64,000 nt of DNA from Pseudomonadota bacterium. GTDB taxonomy: Bacteria > Pseudomonadota > Gammaproteobacteria > Xanthomonadales > Xanthomonadaceae. The stretch lies in assembly GCA_018242365.1 (NCBI GenBank), contig JAFECB010000004.1:124001-188000 (forward strand). The letters run 5' to 3'. Both the position numbers and the translations under genes were made by a program. The first letter of the stretch is position 1. Each line of letters begins with the position of its first letter. This document shows positions 53,064 to 61,928 of the stretch, piece by piece. A model generated the notes under the pieces. The model was not told where the DNA came from. It worked only from the letters and a program-made list of their open reading frames with translations, and searched no databases.

Positions 53064-54889
53064 GCGGCCTTCCGCGCCGGATACAGCCAGCGCATCGCCC
53101 ACTGCTCCATGACGTACAACAGCCACAGCTTCAATGGATGATTGCTGCCCTGTGCGGCCGCCAGCCATGTCGCGAGGGCTTGTCGATCCAGCAGGCCATT
53201 GTCCACGAGCACGCCCGTGGAAACCGCGGCAGCCATCTGTTCCGGACGAAGGTAGCGGTGCAAGGGGAACGAGAATCCCTGCTTGGGTTTGTCGAGCAAT
53301 TCACGTGGCAAACGATTGCCTGCGATCCGCCGCAGCAACAACTTGCCACCCTCCGATGCCGGGTTCAATGCTGCCGGCAAGGCGAGTGCGAGTTCGACGA
53401 TTCGATGATCCAGCATCGGTACCCGGACTTCGAGCCCATGTGCCATCGAGCCACGATCCATGCGGGCAAGATTGTTGTCGACCAGATAGGTATCGATATC
53501 CATCAACTGCCAGTCGCGGACATCGCGTCTCGCGCGTGCAGCGTCGTTTTCCCGATCCGGCGATCCGGCATCGATCGCGTCCCGCCACGCCGGGAACAAT
53601 GCGTGCAATTCGTCCGAGGAAAACGCCGGGGCCATGAGGAATCGGAAATACTCGCCCGAACCTGCGCAGCCTTGTGGCCATTGACGCCCCAGCCCGAAAC
53701 GCCGACGCATGGCCTCGACCTGCCACGCCAACCGGCGGCGAGGCGTCGGCATGATCGCCGCGTAGCGCTTGTATCCCGCGAACAATTCGTCGCCACCGTC
53801 CCCGGAGAGTGCGACCTTGACATGACGGCTGATCGCACGCGAAAGATGCCAGGTCGGGATGATGGCTTCATCGCCATTGGGTTCGTCATACGCATCGAAC
53901 ACGTCCCCCTCGTCAGCACCGCCGGATCCCGTGAACAGGCCACCGATGTTTTCGACGTGATGGTTCGTCCCCAGCCATTCGGACACGCGTTGCGCATCGC
54001 CGCGCTCGGATCCTTGCCATCCCTCGAAATCCGCGAAATAGGTTCGGATTCTCGGCGAATGCGCCGCAGCGAAACTGCTCACCAGCGATGAATCCAGGCT
54101 GCCACTGAGGAAGCATCCCACCGGCACATCCGCCACCAGCTCCTCGCGCACGGCGTCGTCGAGCAGTGCCGTGAGCTCCGACAGCGCGTCCGTGGCCGAT
54201 GTCGATGAATCGATGACGGGCTTGCTCCAATACCGCGTCAGCGTCGTCGCGCCGGTAGCCACGTCGAATGTCATCATCGTCGCGGGTGGCAGCCGATGAA
54301 TGCCCTGCCATGCACTCTGGCTGCCCTGGATATAGCCGTGGTGCAGGAACTGCACCAGCGCCGACGGACTGGCTGCGCGCAGGCTTGGGCTTGCCGCAAG
54401 CAAGGCCCGCGTTTCCGATGCGAACGCCAGCTCGCCGCCACGCAATGCGTAGTACAGCGGCTTGACGCCCAGGCGATCCCGCGCCAGCAGGAGCTTGCCC
54501 TTGCGCGAATCCCAGATCGCAAATGCGAAGATCCCGCGGAGCCGCTCGACGATGCCCTCGCCCCATTGCTGGTAGCCGAGGACGATCGTCTCCGTGTCGG
54601 TGTGCGACTGAAAGCGATGCCCGGCGGCTTCGAGTTCGGTACGCAGTTCGCGAAAGTTGTAGATCTCGCCGTTGTAGGTGATCTGGATGCTGCCGTCGGC
54701 ATTGGCCATCGGCTGCCGGCCGGCCTCGCTCAGGTCGATGATCGCAAGACGGCAGTGCGCGAGGTAGACCGGCGCGGTTGCCGATGCCCATTCACCGAAG
54801 CCGTCCGGCCCTCGATGCCGCAACGTCAGCGCGGCATCACGCAATCCCGTGTGATCCCGACGTCCCGCGACACCGAAGAGTCCGCACAT
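53060..54889 (-). CDS. asnB: Asparagine synthetase-type amidotransferase, variant ATP loop
   Basis: Glutamine-hydrolysing AsnB homologue of 609 residues. Cys2 (MCGLFGVAG) and LRHRGPDGFGEW, YNGEIYNFRELR show an active glutaminase domain. In the ATP-pyrophosphatase domain the normally invariant SGGxDSS loop reads SGSLDSS, a glycine-to-serine change supported directly by the codons. In polysaccharide clusters such enzymes amidate sugar carboxylates, for example uronamides. The ATG at 54889 makes TGATG with the upstream stop. Whether it still makes asparagine is unclear. Confidence 0.88.
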   Translation of the reverse strand: MCGLFGVAGRRDHTGLRDAALTLRHRGPDGFGEWASATAPVYLAHCRLAIIDLSEAGRQPMANADGSIQITYNGEIYNFRELRTELEAAGHRFQSHTDTETIVLGYQQWGEGIVERLRGIFAFAIWDSRKGKLLLARDRLGVKPLYYALRGGELAFASETRALLAASPSLRAASPSALVQFLHHGYIQGSQSAWQGIHRLPPATMMTFDVATGATTLTRYWSKPVIDSSTSATDALSELTALLDDAVREELVADVPVGCFLSGSLDSSLVSSFAAAHSPRIRTYFADFEGWQGSERGDAQRVSEWLGTNHHVENIGGLFTGSGGADEGDVFDAYDEPNGDEAIIPTWHLSRAISRHVKVALSGDGGDELFAGYKRYAAIMPTPRRRLAWQVEAMRRRFGLGRQWPQGCAGSGEYFRFLMAPAFSSDELHALFPAWRDAIDAGSPDRENDAARARRDVRDWQLMDIDTYLVDNNLARMDRGSMAHGLEVRVPMLDHRIVELALALPAALNPASEGGKLLLRRIAGNRLPRELLDKPKQGFSFPLHRYLRPEQMAAAVSTGVLVDNGLLDRQALATWLAAAQGSNHPLKLWLLYVMEQWAMRWLYPARKAA

Positions 54890-55806
54890 CAGCGCAGACC
54901 CACCCAGCGTGCGACGCGGGAGGCGGCAGCGCGGCATTGGTAACCACCAGGGATCAAGGCACTGATCGGTTGCCGCTTCAGGATGCTCGGGCAGGAAAGT
55001 GCAGCGCGCCACAGGCGGCCCGTGCGCGCGATTTCATTGCTCGCAGGGACGTAACGATTCGCCATCAACAACTTGCCTGCGCGAGCTGCTCCGGAAAGCC
55101 CCTTTGATGCGAATTGCGGCAGCAGTGAATCGACCATCCCCGAATAGTCGCGCAGGATTTTCTGTCCCTGGGTGTCGCGCTGGGCCTCATGCATGGAGCG
55201 TTGTGCCATCAAGCGATCAATCTTGAGGGCCGGATGCTGCAAGGCCATGCGCATCCACAGGTCGGTATCCGCCGCATAGGGATGCGCGTTGCGCCAGCCA
55301 CCCAGCGTCCTGGCCAAATCCATGCGAAAGAAGGTCGAAGGCTGCGGAATCCATGTTTCCATGGTCAGCACGCCTTTCAACGAATACGGTGCAAGATGCG
55401 AGCGCGCCAACTCCACGCCATCGGCATCGACGGTGGCGATATCACCGAACACGAAGGCCAGCGCGGTGTCGGCCTGCAATGCCGCCACGCCCGCGCCGAT
55501 CGCCCCCGGCAGGTAGAAATCATCGGAACTCTGGATGCCACCGATCACGCCGCGCGCGCACGCGAATCCCTTGTTGACGGCCTCGACCACGCCGCTATCG
55601 GGTTCGGAAACCCATTCGAACCCTGGTGTCCCATCAAAGCTACGCAGAACGTCCACGGTTTCATCCGTCGACGCGCCATCGACCACGATGACCTGCAACG
55701 GCTGGTAATCCTGCGTGAAGATCGATTCAAGCGTGCGCCGGATGAAACGGCCCTGGTTGTAGCTGGGCACGATGATCGAGACCAGCGGCTGCGCTGCTGC
55801 CTGCAC
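54889..55806 (-). CDS. Glycosyltransferase family 2
   Basis: GT-A glycosyltransferase of 305 residues. VSIIVPSYNQGRFIRRTLES, VDGASTDETVDVL and the metal site GIQSSDDFYLPG are visible, followed by TFFRMDLARTLGGW and ADTDLWMRMAL. The chosen GTG at 55806 lies 1 base after the upstream stop with GAGGTGG 6 bases ahead; a GTG at 55815 is also possible. Sugar unknown. Confidence 0.86.
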   Translation of the reverse strand: MQAAAQPLVSIIVPSYNQGRFIRRTLESIFTQDYQPLQVIVVDGASTDETVDVLRSFDGTPGFEWVSEPDSGVVEAVNKGFACARGVIGGIQSSDDFYLPGAIGAGVAALQADTALAFVFGDIATVDADGVELARSHLAPYSLKGVLTMETWIPQPSTFFRMDLARTLGGWRNAHPYAADTDLWMRMALQHPALKIDRLMAQRSMHEAQRDTQGQKILRDYSGMVDSLLPQFASKGLSGAARAGKLLMANRYVPASNEIARTGRLWRAALSCPSILKRQPISALIPGGYQCRAAASRVARWVGLR

Positions 55807-55807
55807 T

Positions 55808-56824
55808 TCAGCCACCTCGACGCGCCTGCGCGAGCCCCGATCGCCACGCGGAGAGCAGGTCGAGTTCGTCGCGGGCAAAGAACGCATGACGCACCAATGC
55901 GTCATAGCACCGCTGGAGGTTGTCCTCGACCGCATCGACGCCCGGCAACAGCGGCGTATCGGCCAGCACCTGCGCCAACTCACGATTGCGCTGATAGCCG
56001 GGAATCTCGTCGTTGAAATCGCGCATCAGGTCGTGTTCGTTGCGATCCTGCACGACTTCAGCCGCATGGAACACCACGCCCAGCCCCAATTCCCACAGGC
56101 AGCGTTGGGCAATGAAGCTGCGCCAGATGTCGGTCATGCGGAAGCTGCAGTGGCTGGGCAGGTACAGCAGCGGAAATGCGTCGGGCCACCACCAGGTGCT
56201 CTGGCTGTTGAACGGGCACCAACTGCCCGCCGTCAGCAGCACGCTGGGGCCATCGTCGAAGTCGAACGGTGCATCCAGCACCAGCCGCCACACCGCGTCC
56301 ACATCAGGCGAACCATTGGCCAGACCCTGCTGGATCGGTGCACGCACCGATTCCGCTTGCGCCGCCATCGGCACCGGCGCATGCATCGATGCCACCACCG
56401 AATCCAGCGGCAGGCCGCGCGGCCAGATGCGTTGGTCGCTGAAGCAGCGATAGGCATTGACCCAACCCGTCGCGTCGATGCGGTGGGCCTCCACATGCTC
56501 CTCGCGCAGCGACCACGACGTCAGCGGTGCATTGTCGTCGTCGGTTTCGTACAGGCAGGTGGCGCCGCGCCGGATCGCTTCCAGATAGGCGATGTTCTTG
56601 CGCGTGTAGTGGCCTACAGGCCCCAGCCGCGCAAGCTCGAACGGCGATGCCAACTGGGCTTGGAGGTCGAGGAATATCGCCCCTTCAGCCTCGAAACGTA
56701 CCGGCCCCTTGCGGTCGCCCGCCACGATCAGTGGCGCAGCCAACGGCCGGAGGCGATCCAGCAAGGTGTGGACCGCGGCGGTTGGCGGCTGGATCGTGGT
56801 GATGATCGAATACAGGCCCGTCAT
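55808..56824 (-). CDS. STELLO-type glycosyltransferase (DUF288)
   Basis: Protein of 338 residues resembling the glycosyltransferase-like domain of plant STELLO proteins and nematode relatives. Key stretches are YSIITTIQPP at the start, GHYTRKNIAYLEAI and the acidic YETDDDNAPL, a candidate D-x-D metal site, then FRMTDIWRSFIAQRCLW. In plants STELLO acts in cellulose synthase assembly; the bacterial reaction is not established. The ATG at 56824 begins the domain, 16 bp after the upstream gene. Confidence 0.8.
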   Translation of the reverse strand: MTGLYSIITTIQPPTAAVHTLLDRLRPLAAPLIVAGDRKGPVRFEAEGAIFLDLQAQLASPFELARLGPVGHYTRKNIAYLEAIRRGATCLYETDDDNAPLTSWSLREEHVEAHRIDATGWVNAYRCFSDQRIWPRGLPLDSVVASMHAPVPMAAQAESVRAPIQQGLANGSPDVDAVWRLVLDAPFDFDDGPSVLLTAGSWCPFNSQSTWWWPDAFPLLYLPSHCSFRMTDIWRSFIAQRCLWELGLGVVFHAAEVVQDRNEHDLMRDFNDEIPGYQRNRELAQVLADTPLLPGVDAVEDNLQRCYDALVRHAFFARDELDLLSAWRSGLAQARRGG

Positions 56825-56840
56825 CGACTCGGAACACGCG

Positions 56841-57578
56841 TCAGCGGACACGCACCACTCCGATCCCGAAGCCATCCTGCTCCGGGTTTTCGACCAAATC
56901 CTCGCAGTCGTAGCGTTCCTTCAATTCCTGCCAGAACTGATGCACTTCGCCGGCATAGCAGCCGGTTTCACGACCGTAGCGCGTGCGGTGGTCGGCCACG
57001 ATGTCATGCAGTGCGATGATGCCACCCGGACGCACCAACGGCGCGTACAGATCGAAGTCGGCCTTCACGCCCTTGTAGCTGTGGTCGCCATCGATGAACA
57101 GGAAATCGACTGCGCGCCCACCCAGCTTCGCCTGCACGCGTGCCTTCATCGCCTCGGTCTGCGAATCCCCGTGCAAGGGGTAATAACGCTGTCCCTTGCG
57201 GGTGAAGTGAACCAGTTTGTCGCCATTCTGCACGCACAGATCGACCCCGACGACCAACTGCCCGCTGGTCACGGCATTGCAGAACAGGAAGGAGTTGCCG
57301 CCCTTGTGGGTACCGACCTCGACGATGACCTGCGGTTGCAGCGCACGCAGGCGATCGATCAGGGCGGAAATCTCGGTGCGCACCTGGGTGATCCCGAATT
57401 CGTCCTGGGCCATGCCAAGCAACACGTCGAAATCGGTTTCGCGATGCGCGCGCTCGCGCACCGGCTTCCATTCCGCCGGGGTGGGCGAGGCAGGATTTTC
57501 ACGCCAGTTTCGCCGCATGGTCTGCCATGTCGGTCGCAGCTGGTTGCGGATGGGCATGGGCAACAGGTTCTTCAACAT
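56841..57578 (-). CDS. Class I SAM-dependent methyltransferase (CmcI/Methyltransf_24-like)
   Basis: Protein of 245 residues. VIVEVGTHKGGNSFLFCNAV is the cofactor motif of the cephalosporin-hydroxylase/Methyltransf_24 group, and DFLFIDGDHSYKGVKADFDL plus GGIIALHDIV are its characteristic later motifs. Aspartates and histidine in IDGDHSY could bind a metal. It probably O-methylates a sugar. It lies 12 bp downstream of an unrecognised glycosyltransferase-like gene. Confidence 0.85.
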   Translation of the reverse strand: MLKNLLPMPIRNQLRPTWQTMRRNWRENPASPTPAEWKPVRERAHRETDFDVLLGMAQDEFGITQVRTEISALIDRLRALQPQVIVEVGTHKGGNSFLFCNAVTSGQLVVGVDLCVQNGDKLVHFTRKGQRYYPLHGDSQTEAMKARVQAKLGGRAVDFLFIDGDHSYKGVKADFDLYAPLVRPGGIIALHDIVADHRTRYGRETGCYAGEVHQFWQELKERYDCEDLVENPEQDGFGIGVVRVR

Positions 57579-57590
57579 TGCAGGGGATCC

Positions 57591-58760
57591 TCAGCGGCGG
57601 GACTTACGTTCCATGGTGGCGTGCCAAGCATCAATCAGATCATTGGCCGGGCGCAGGTAACACAGGTAATCGAGCAGTCGTTGTTGGTGGTCGAGGCTGC
57701 GTTGATACAGGGCTTGATCATCTTCCATGGCTTGCAGCCTCGTGATCAAGCCATCGAATCCGTCGAAGGAGCAGGCCTTGCCTTGCAGAAACGTGGAGCC
57801 GTCATTGCGGGTTTCGACCAGCGCCAGACAACCGGCAGCAATGGCTTCCACTTTCGCGGTGCCGAAGGTTTTCCGGCCATTCCACTTGACGTGGTATTTG
57901 CAGCGCATCAATGCTTCGAAGCCCTCCGGCGACATGCTGCGCTCGGGAATGCGCTCGCCGGTCGCAGCATCCGCTTTGTCATCCGCCAGACGCTTGGCAT
58001 AGACCGGCCCGAACGCCTCCAGCCGCGCCAACTCCGCGTCGGTGGCCTCGCGGGCCGAATGATAGTCAACGAAGACACCCCGCCTCTCCGACCCAGGCCA
58101 TGCCCTGCCCGCGATCTGGTGGAACAGGCCGGCATGATGGAAGTGGTATGGGAAATCGACGACATGGCGCTTGCCACGCGTGCGACTTGGCATGAAGCCA
58201 TGGGTCAGGTACAGGTCTTGCCCGCTGATCGGCGCGTCGAACGAAGCCGCGTAACTCGGCATCTTGATCTCGCGCACGTAATAGGCCCAGACCACGCCGG
58301 GAAACTGCCGGGTGATCCTCGCCGGGACCGATACATCGATGCTGATCACGATGTCGTATTTGCTCCAGTCCACTTGATCCGCCGCCTGCGCGAACCACGA
58401 TTGGCCATGGTCCCGGCCTGGCACGTGGTCACGGAAAGACTCGAACCACTCCACCGGGCACCAGCGCAATGGGTCCCACTTCTCACGCCAGATGTTGCAC
58501 TCGGGATCCGGCTCGGTACGAAGGATGAGAAAATCGGTCTCGAACGTGGTGAACAGGCCAATAGGCCCGGAGCGCAGGAGGGTCGACTGCAGCATCTCGA
58601 ACGCATCCGTCCCCGGGGCACAGCAATACAGATCCTCGTTGCAGTCCTGCTTGACCAAGGCAATGCGCGGCAGACCACCCTCGCGCTTGAGTCGCTCCAG
58701 CCGGCTGCGTGCCTGCCTTGCAGCCGCACGAATACGCCATTGGTCGAACAATCCGATCAC
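57591..58760 (-). CDS. Unrecognised protein, possible GT-B glycosyltransferase
   Basis: Protein of 389 residues that I cannot assign with confidence. The middle contains alternating strand-like segments (YDIVISIDVSVPARI, VVWAYYVREI). The C-terminal third has KYHVKWNGRKTFGTAKVEAI followed by AAGCLALVETRNDGS, which resembles the donor-binding E-containing helix of GT-B glycosyltransferases. Position between two methyltransferases in the polymer operon, and ATGA coupling to the FkbM gene, support a role in polysaccharide synthesis. Confidence 0.7.
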   Translation of the reverse strand: MIGLFDQWRIRAAARQARSRLERLKREGGLPRIALVKQDCNEDLYCCAPGTDAFEMLQSTLLRSGPIGLFTTFETDFLILRTEPDPECNIWREKWDPLRWCPVEWFESFRDHVPGRDHGQSWFAQAADQVDWSKYDIVISIDVSVPARITRQFPGVVWAYYVREIKMPSYAASFDAPISGQDLYLTHGFMPSRTRGKRHVVDFPYHFHHAGLFHQIAGRAWPGSERRGVFVDYHSAREATDAELARLEAFGPVYAKRLADDKADAATGERIPERSMSPEGFEALMRCKYHVKWNGRKTFGTAKVEAIAAGCLALVETRNDGSTFLQGKACSFDGFDGLITRLQAMEDDQALYQRSLDHQQRLLDYLCYLRPANDLIDAWHATMERKSRR

Positions 58761-59668
58761 CCCGCGAGAACTGCCGCATCACGACGACGGAACACGACAT
58801 CAACCTGATCCTCCGGCACATTGCCGGCGGCGGCGGAGAACAATGTTCCGACCGGCCCATGCCTGCCGTCCATGATCGAAAGGCACGCATAACCAAGGCC
58901 TTCCATGAACTGCACCAGCTCCGTGGCCGACTGCCCGACCTCGCGCAGGAACGCATCGGTCAATTCGCACACCACGACAGGGCCATGGCCCTGGAGCGTC
59001 CGCTCCATGCCCCGCAATGCTTCCAGCTCGAATCCTTCCACGTCGATCTTGATGAAATCCGGAACCAGTCCGTGTCGCTCGAAGACATCATCCAGCGCCA
59101 CCACCATGGCCCGCTGCGATTGCACGGTGCTCATCGGCCGCAAGGTGGCGGCACCGGCATTGTTGTAGGTCGGGAAATTGATGCTCGCCCAGTCTGTGCG
59201 ACGGCCCGCAGCCACCGACAGCACCGCGACCTGACTGCACTGGTTCATCCACAGGTGTTCGCACAGGCGACCCAGGTTGCGCTGGGTGGGCTCGATGCTG
59301 AGCACCTGCCCCGCAGGACCGACCCGGGACGCAGCAAGCAGGCTGAAATAGCCGATGTTCGCGCCGACATCGACAACCGTTGCACCGGGGCCGACCGCAT
59401 CCATCAGCACACGCGCCACAGACTCGTCCCACTGCCCATGGACGAGCAGATTGCGCTCGATGACATCCACCAGGCCGAGCTTCATCGAGAAACCCGGCCC
59501 CAGAGTACGCTTCACCATGAATGGCTGGTCCGAAAAAATTGCCGGCCAGCGCCTGATGAAGTCGGCCCAATCGTCTGCCTGCTGTTCGCTGAGTGGCAAC
59601 CAGCGCAGACGGGCACTGATGGCATGACGGACGGCCCCTCTCACCATTGCCTTGATCTGCTTGATCAT
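58757..59668 (-). CDS. FkbM family SAM-dependent methyltransferase
   Basis: O-methyltransferase of 303 residues. Motif I is VVDVGANIGYFSLLAASRVG, followed by VLSIEPTQRNLGRL and the family hallmark DFIKIDVEGFELEAL. The ATG at 59668 forms ATGA with the upstream GT2 stop; the frame stays open much further upstream but that part is antisense noise. It and the FkbM gene at 45765 are distinct paralogues, so at least two sugar positions may be O-methylated. Confidence 0.88.
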   Translation of the reverse strand: MIKQIKAMVRGAVRHAISARLRWLPLSEQQADDWADFIRRWPAIFSDQPFMVKRTLGPGFSMKLGLVDVIERNLLVHGQWDESVARVLMDAVGPGATVVDVGANIGYFSLLAASRVGPAGQVLSIEPTQRNLGRLCEHLWMNQCSQVAVLSVAAGRRTDWASINFPTYNNAGAATLRPMSTVQSQRAMVVALDDVFERHGLVPDFIKIDVEGFELEALRGMERTLQGHGPVVVCELTDAFLREVGQSATELVQFMEGLGYACLSIMDGRHGPVGTLFSAAAGNVPEDQVDVVFRRRDAAVLAG

Positions 59669-60666
59669 GCGTGCCTGCCCTTGTCGGGATTTGCAGGCCG
59701 CGTTCGAGACACGCCATCCCGCAGCAATCCAGTCACTTGCCTGAGTGTCTTCGTCGACAAGAGGAATCTCCATTTGCGGGCATTTGCCATCATGCGCAGC
59801 AAGGCCCGCGCTATGTCCGGATGCCCCGCTTCGCGCATGGCGATGATGCTGCGTTCGACGTAGGCAGGCACGCTGTCTTCGAAAGCTGCCAGCCGGTCGC
59901 CATCGACTTGATGCAACAACGCCCAATGCCAGGCATCCAGCATCGCCCGCACCATCGCGATCCGGTGCTCCGGACGATAGGTGTAGGTATTGTCGGCATG
60001 TCGCCAGTACACGCTGACCGGTTGCTCCAGCGATCCGGAGACCACCTGCCCTGCTGCAGCGATCCGAAACCACAGATCGCAGTCTTCGGCGATTGCCTTG
60101 CCCGGATCGAACAAGCCGGTCCGTTCCAGCAGCGATCGCCGCAGGGTAATGGCACTGGTTGCCCAGCAAGTTCCGTTCAGCAATTCCCGCAACAAGGCCG
60201 CACCGCAGACATCCACGTCGATCCCGAAACGGGATCGACCGGTTCCGGGAGCAGGCTCGATTCCGTCTGCATCCCCGCGGATTTCGCAGATCTCGTAAAG
60301 ACCGTCGAATGCCGCATCGGCTTGCTGCCGCCGGATGAAGGCATCAAAACGGTTTGGCAAGAAGAAGTCATCCGCGTCCAGGAAGGCCAGCCATTCCGAA
60401 TCGCTGGACGCGATCCCGAGATTGCGGCTGGCGCTGACGCCATGATTCCTTCCATCCGCGTGGCGCACCCATCGGCATTTCACGTCCCACCGCTGGCACA
60501 GTTGCGCGGCAATGCTCGCCGTGCCATCGGCTGAACCGTCATCAACAATCACGACCTCGATGCCCGGGTAGCCGGTCGCGAATATCGATTCCACTGCACG
60601 CCCGAGGAAGCGCTTGGCGTTGTATGCCGGAACCACCACCACGAGCGAGGCGAGTTTCGGGGTCAT
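59665..60666 (-). CDS. Glycosyltransferase family 2
   Basis: GT-A glycosyltransferase of 333 residues. LVVVVPAYNAKRFLGRAVES, VDDGSADGTAS and the metal site LAFLDADDFFLPNRF are typical, with KAIAEDCDLWFRIAAAG in the acceptor region. Both ends are ATGA overlaps. Sugar and linkage unknown. Confidence 0.88.
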   Translation of the reverse strand: MTPKLASLVVVVPAYNAKRFLGRAVESIFATGYPGIEVVIVDDGSADGTASIAAQLCQRWDVKCRWVRHADGRNHGVSASRNLGIASSDSEWLAFLDADDFFLPNRFDAFIRRQQADAAFDGLYEICEIRGDADGIEPAPGTGRSRFGIDVDVCGAALLRELLNGTCWATSAITLRRSLLERTGLFDPGKAIAEDCDLWFRIAAAGQVVSGSLEQPVSVYWRHADNTYTYRPEHRIAMVRAMLDAWHWALLHQVDGDRLAAFEDSVPAYVERSIIAMREAGHPDIARALLRMMANARKWRFLLSTKTLRQVTGLLRDGVSRTRPANPDKGRHA

Positions 60667-61928
60667 TGCATGGTCCCGACAGCCCTGTGATAGAGATCGA
60701 GGTAATGACCGGTGACGTCGTTCTGATCAAACGACGCGCGCACATGGTCCCGCCCGCCCGCAGCCAGTCGAGTACACAGGTCGGTATCCGTCGCCAGTCG
60801 AGACAATGCGGCAGTCAGTGCCGGCGTATCCCGCCGAGGCACGACCAATCCGCCGACGTCATGCCTCACCACTTCCGGTATGCCACCGGAATCGAACGCC
60901 ACCACCGGCGTGCCGCAGGCCTGCGACTCGGCACCGATGCGGCCGAAGGCTTCGACCTCGGATGTGACGAGGGTGATGTCGGCGGCCTGATAACAACGCG
61001 CCATCCCGGTCGGATCGGACTGGAACGGCAGCACGATGGTGGGCACCAGGAGTTGCTCGGCGACCTGCACAGCAGATTTTCCGATCACCAGCGCTTTCAG
61101 CCCAGTGACACCACGATTGGCATTGATCGCCGCAACCGCATGATGCGTGGCGATGCCCTGGTGCATGCCTTCCACGGTCTGGCCGGCCAACAGCACGACG
61201 ACATCGGATGTCTCGATCCCGAGCGACTTGCGGATGTCCTCCCGCTTCACCGCCTCCGCGGATTGGAACACGTCGAGATCGATGCCGTTGTAAATCCGGT
61301 TGACGGGCTTTCCCGCGAAAATCGGGCTCGCTTCGACCTGTTGCTTCAGGTCATCGGAAATCGCGACAACGTGCAAGTTGGCGTCGGCAACGGCGCGCTG
61401 CTTGCGGCGCCAGTTGAATCGCGTACCGTCCGCCGGCACCGCGGGCTGGATGGACAGGTCCGGGCATTGGCCGCAGCCGGATTTCCAGCGCATGCAATCG
61501 AAGTACACGGCGCAATGCCCGGTCAACATCCAGTAGTCGCGCAGCGTGAGCACGCCCGGTACATCACGGGTCAAGGCCGGCAGCGCGGCGATATCCGCGT
61601 AACCGGCCGATCCCCACAGGGTATTGAAATGGACGACATCGAAGTTGTCGCGCAGACGTTGACGCAGGGCGCGGAAGCTCGGGTTGTAGATGTCCTGCCA
61701 GCCGTACTTGCGCTCCAATGCACGCGCGGCCCGTCGTGTGCCCGGCATGCCGCGCACATAGGGAATCACTTCGACGCCTGGCTCATCGGTGCGTTTCTCG
61801 CCGACGAGCAGAGTGGATGCATGGCCGGCAGCCCGCAGCCCGCGGTGCAAGGACACCACGCTGCGCTCGGCTCCGCCGCCCAGATCGGAGGCGTGGACCA
61901 GGGCGATGCGCAGCGCCTGTCCGCTCAT
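60663..61928 (-). CDS. Glycosyltransferase family 4 (WcaC-like)
   Basis: GT-B glycosyltransferase of 421 residues. LRIALVHASDLGGGAERSVV opens the acceptor domain with the glycine-rich loop. A Cys cluster near the middle (GHCAVYFDCMRWKSGCGQCP) is typical of WcaC/colanic-acid-type enzymes. The donor domain has VEAFGRIGAESQACGTPVVA with the E-x7-E pattern. The ATG at 61928 makes ATGA with the asnB stop. Confidence 0.88.
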   Translation of the reverse strand: MSGQALRIALVHASDLGGGAERSVVSLHRGLRAAGHASTLLVGEKRTDEPGVEVIPYVRGMPGTRRAARALERKYGWQDIYNPSFRALRQRLRDNFDVVHFNTLWGSAGYADIAALPALTRDVPGVLTLRDYWMLTGHCAVYFDCMRWKSGCGQCPDLSIQPAVPADGTRFNWRRKQRAVADANLHVVAISDDLKQQVEASPIFAGKPVNRIYNGIDLDVFQSAEAVKREDIRKSLGIETSDVVVLLAGQTVEGMHQGIATHHAVAAINANRGVTGLKALVIGKSAVQVAEQLLVPTIVLPFQSDPTGMARCYQAADITLVTSEVEAFGRIGAESQACGTPVVAFDSGGIPEVVRHDVGGLVVPRRDTPALTAALSRLATDTDLCTRLAAGGRDHVRASFDQNDVTGHYLDLYHRAVGTMQ

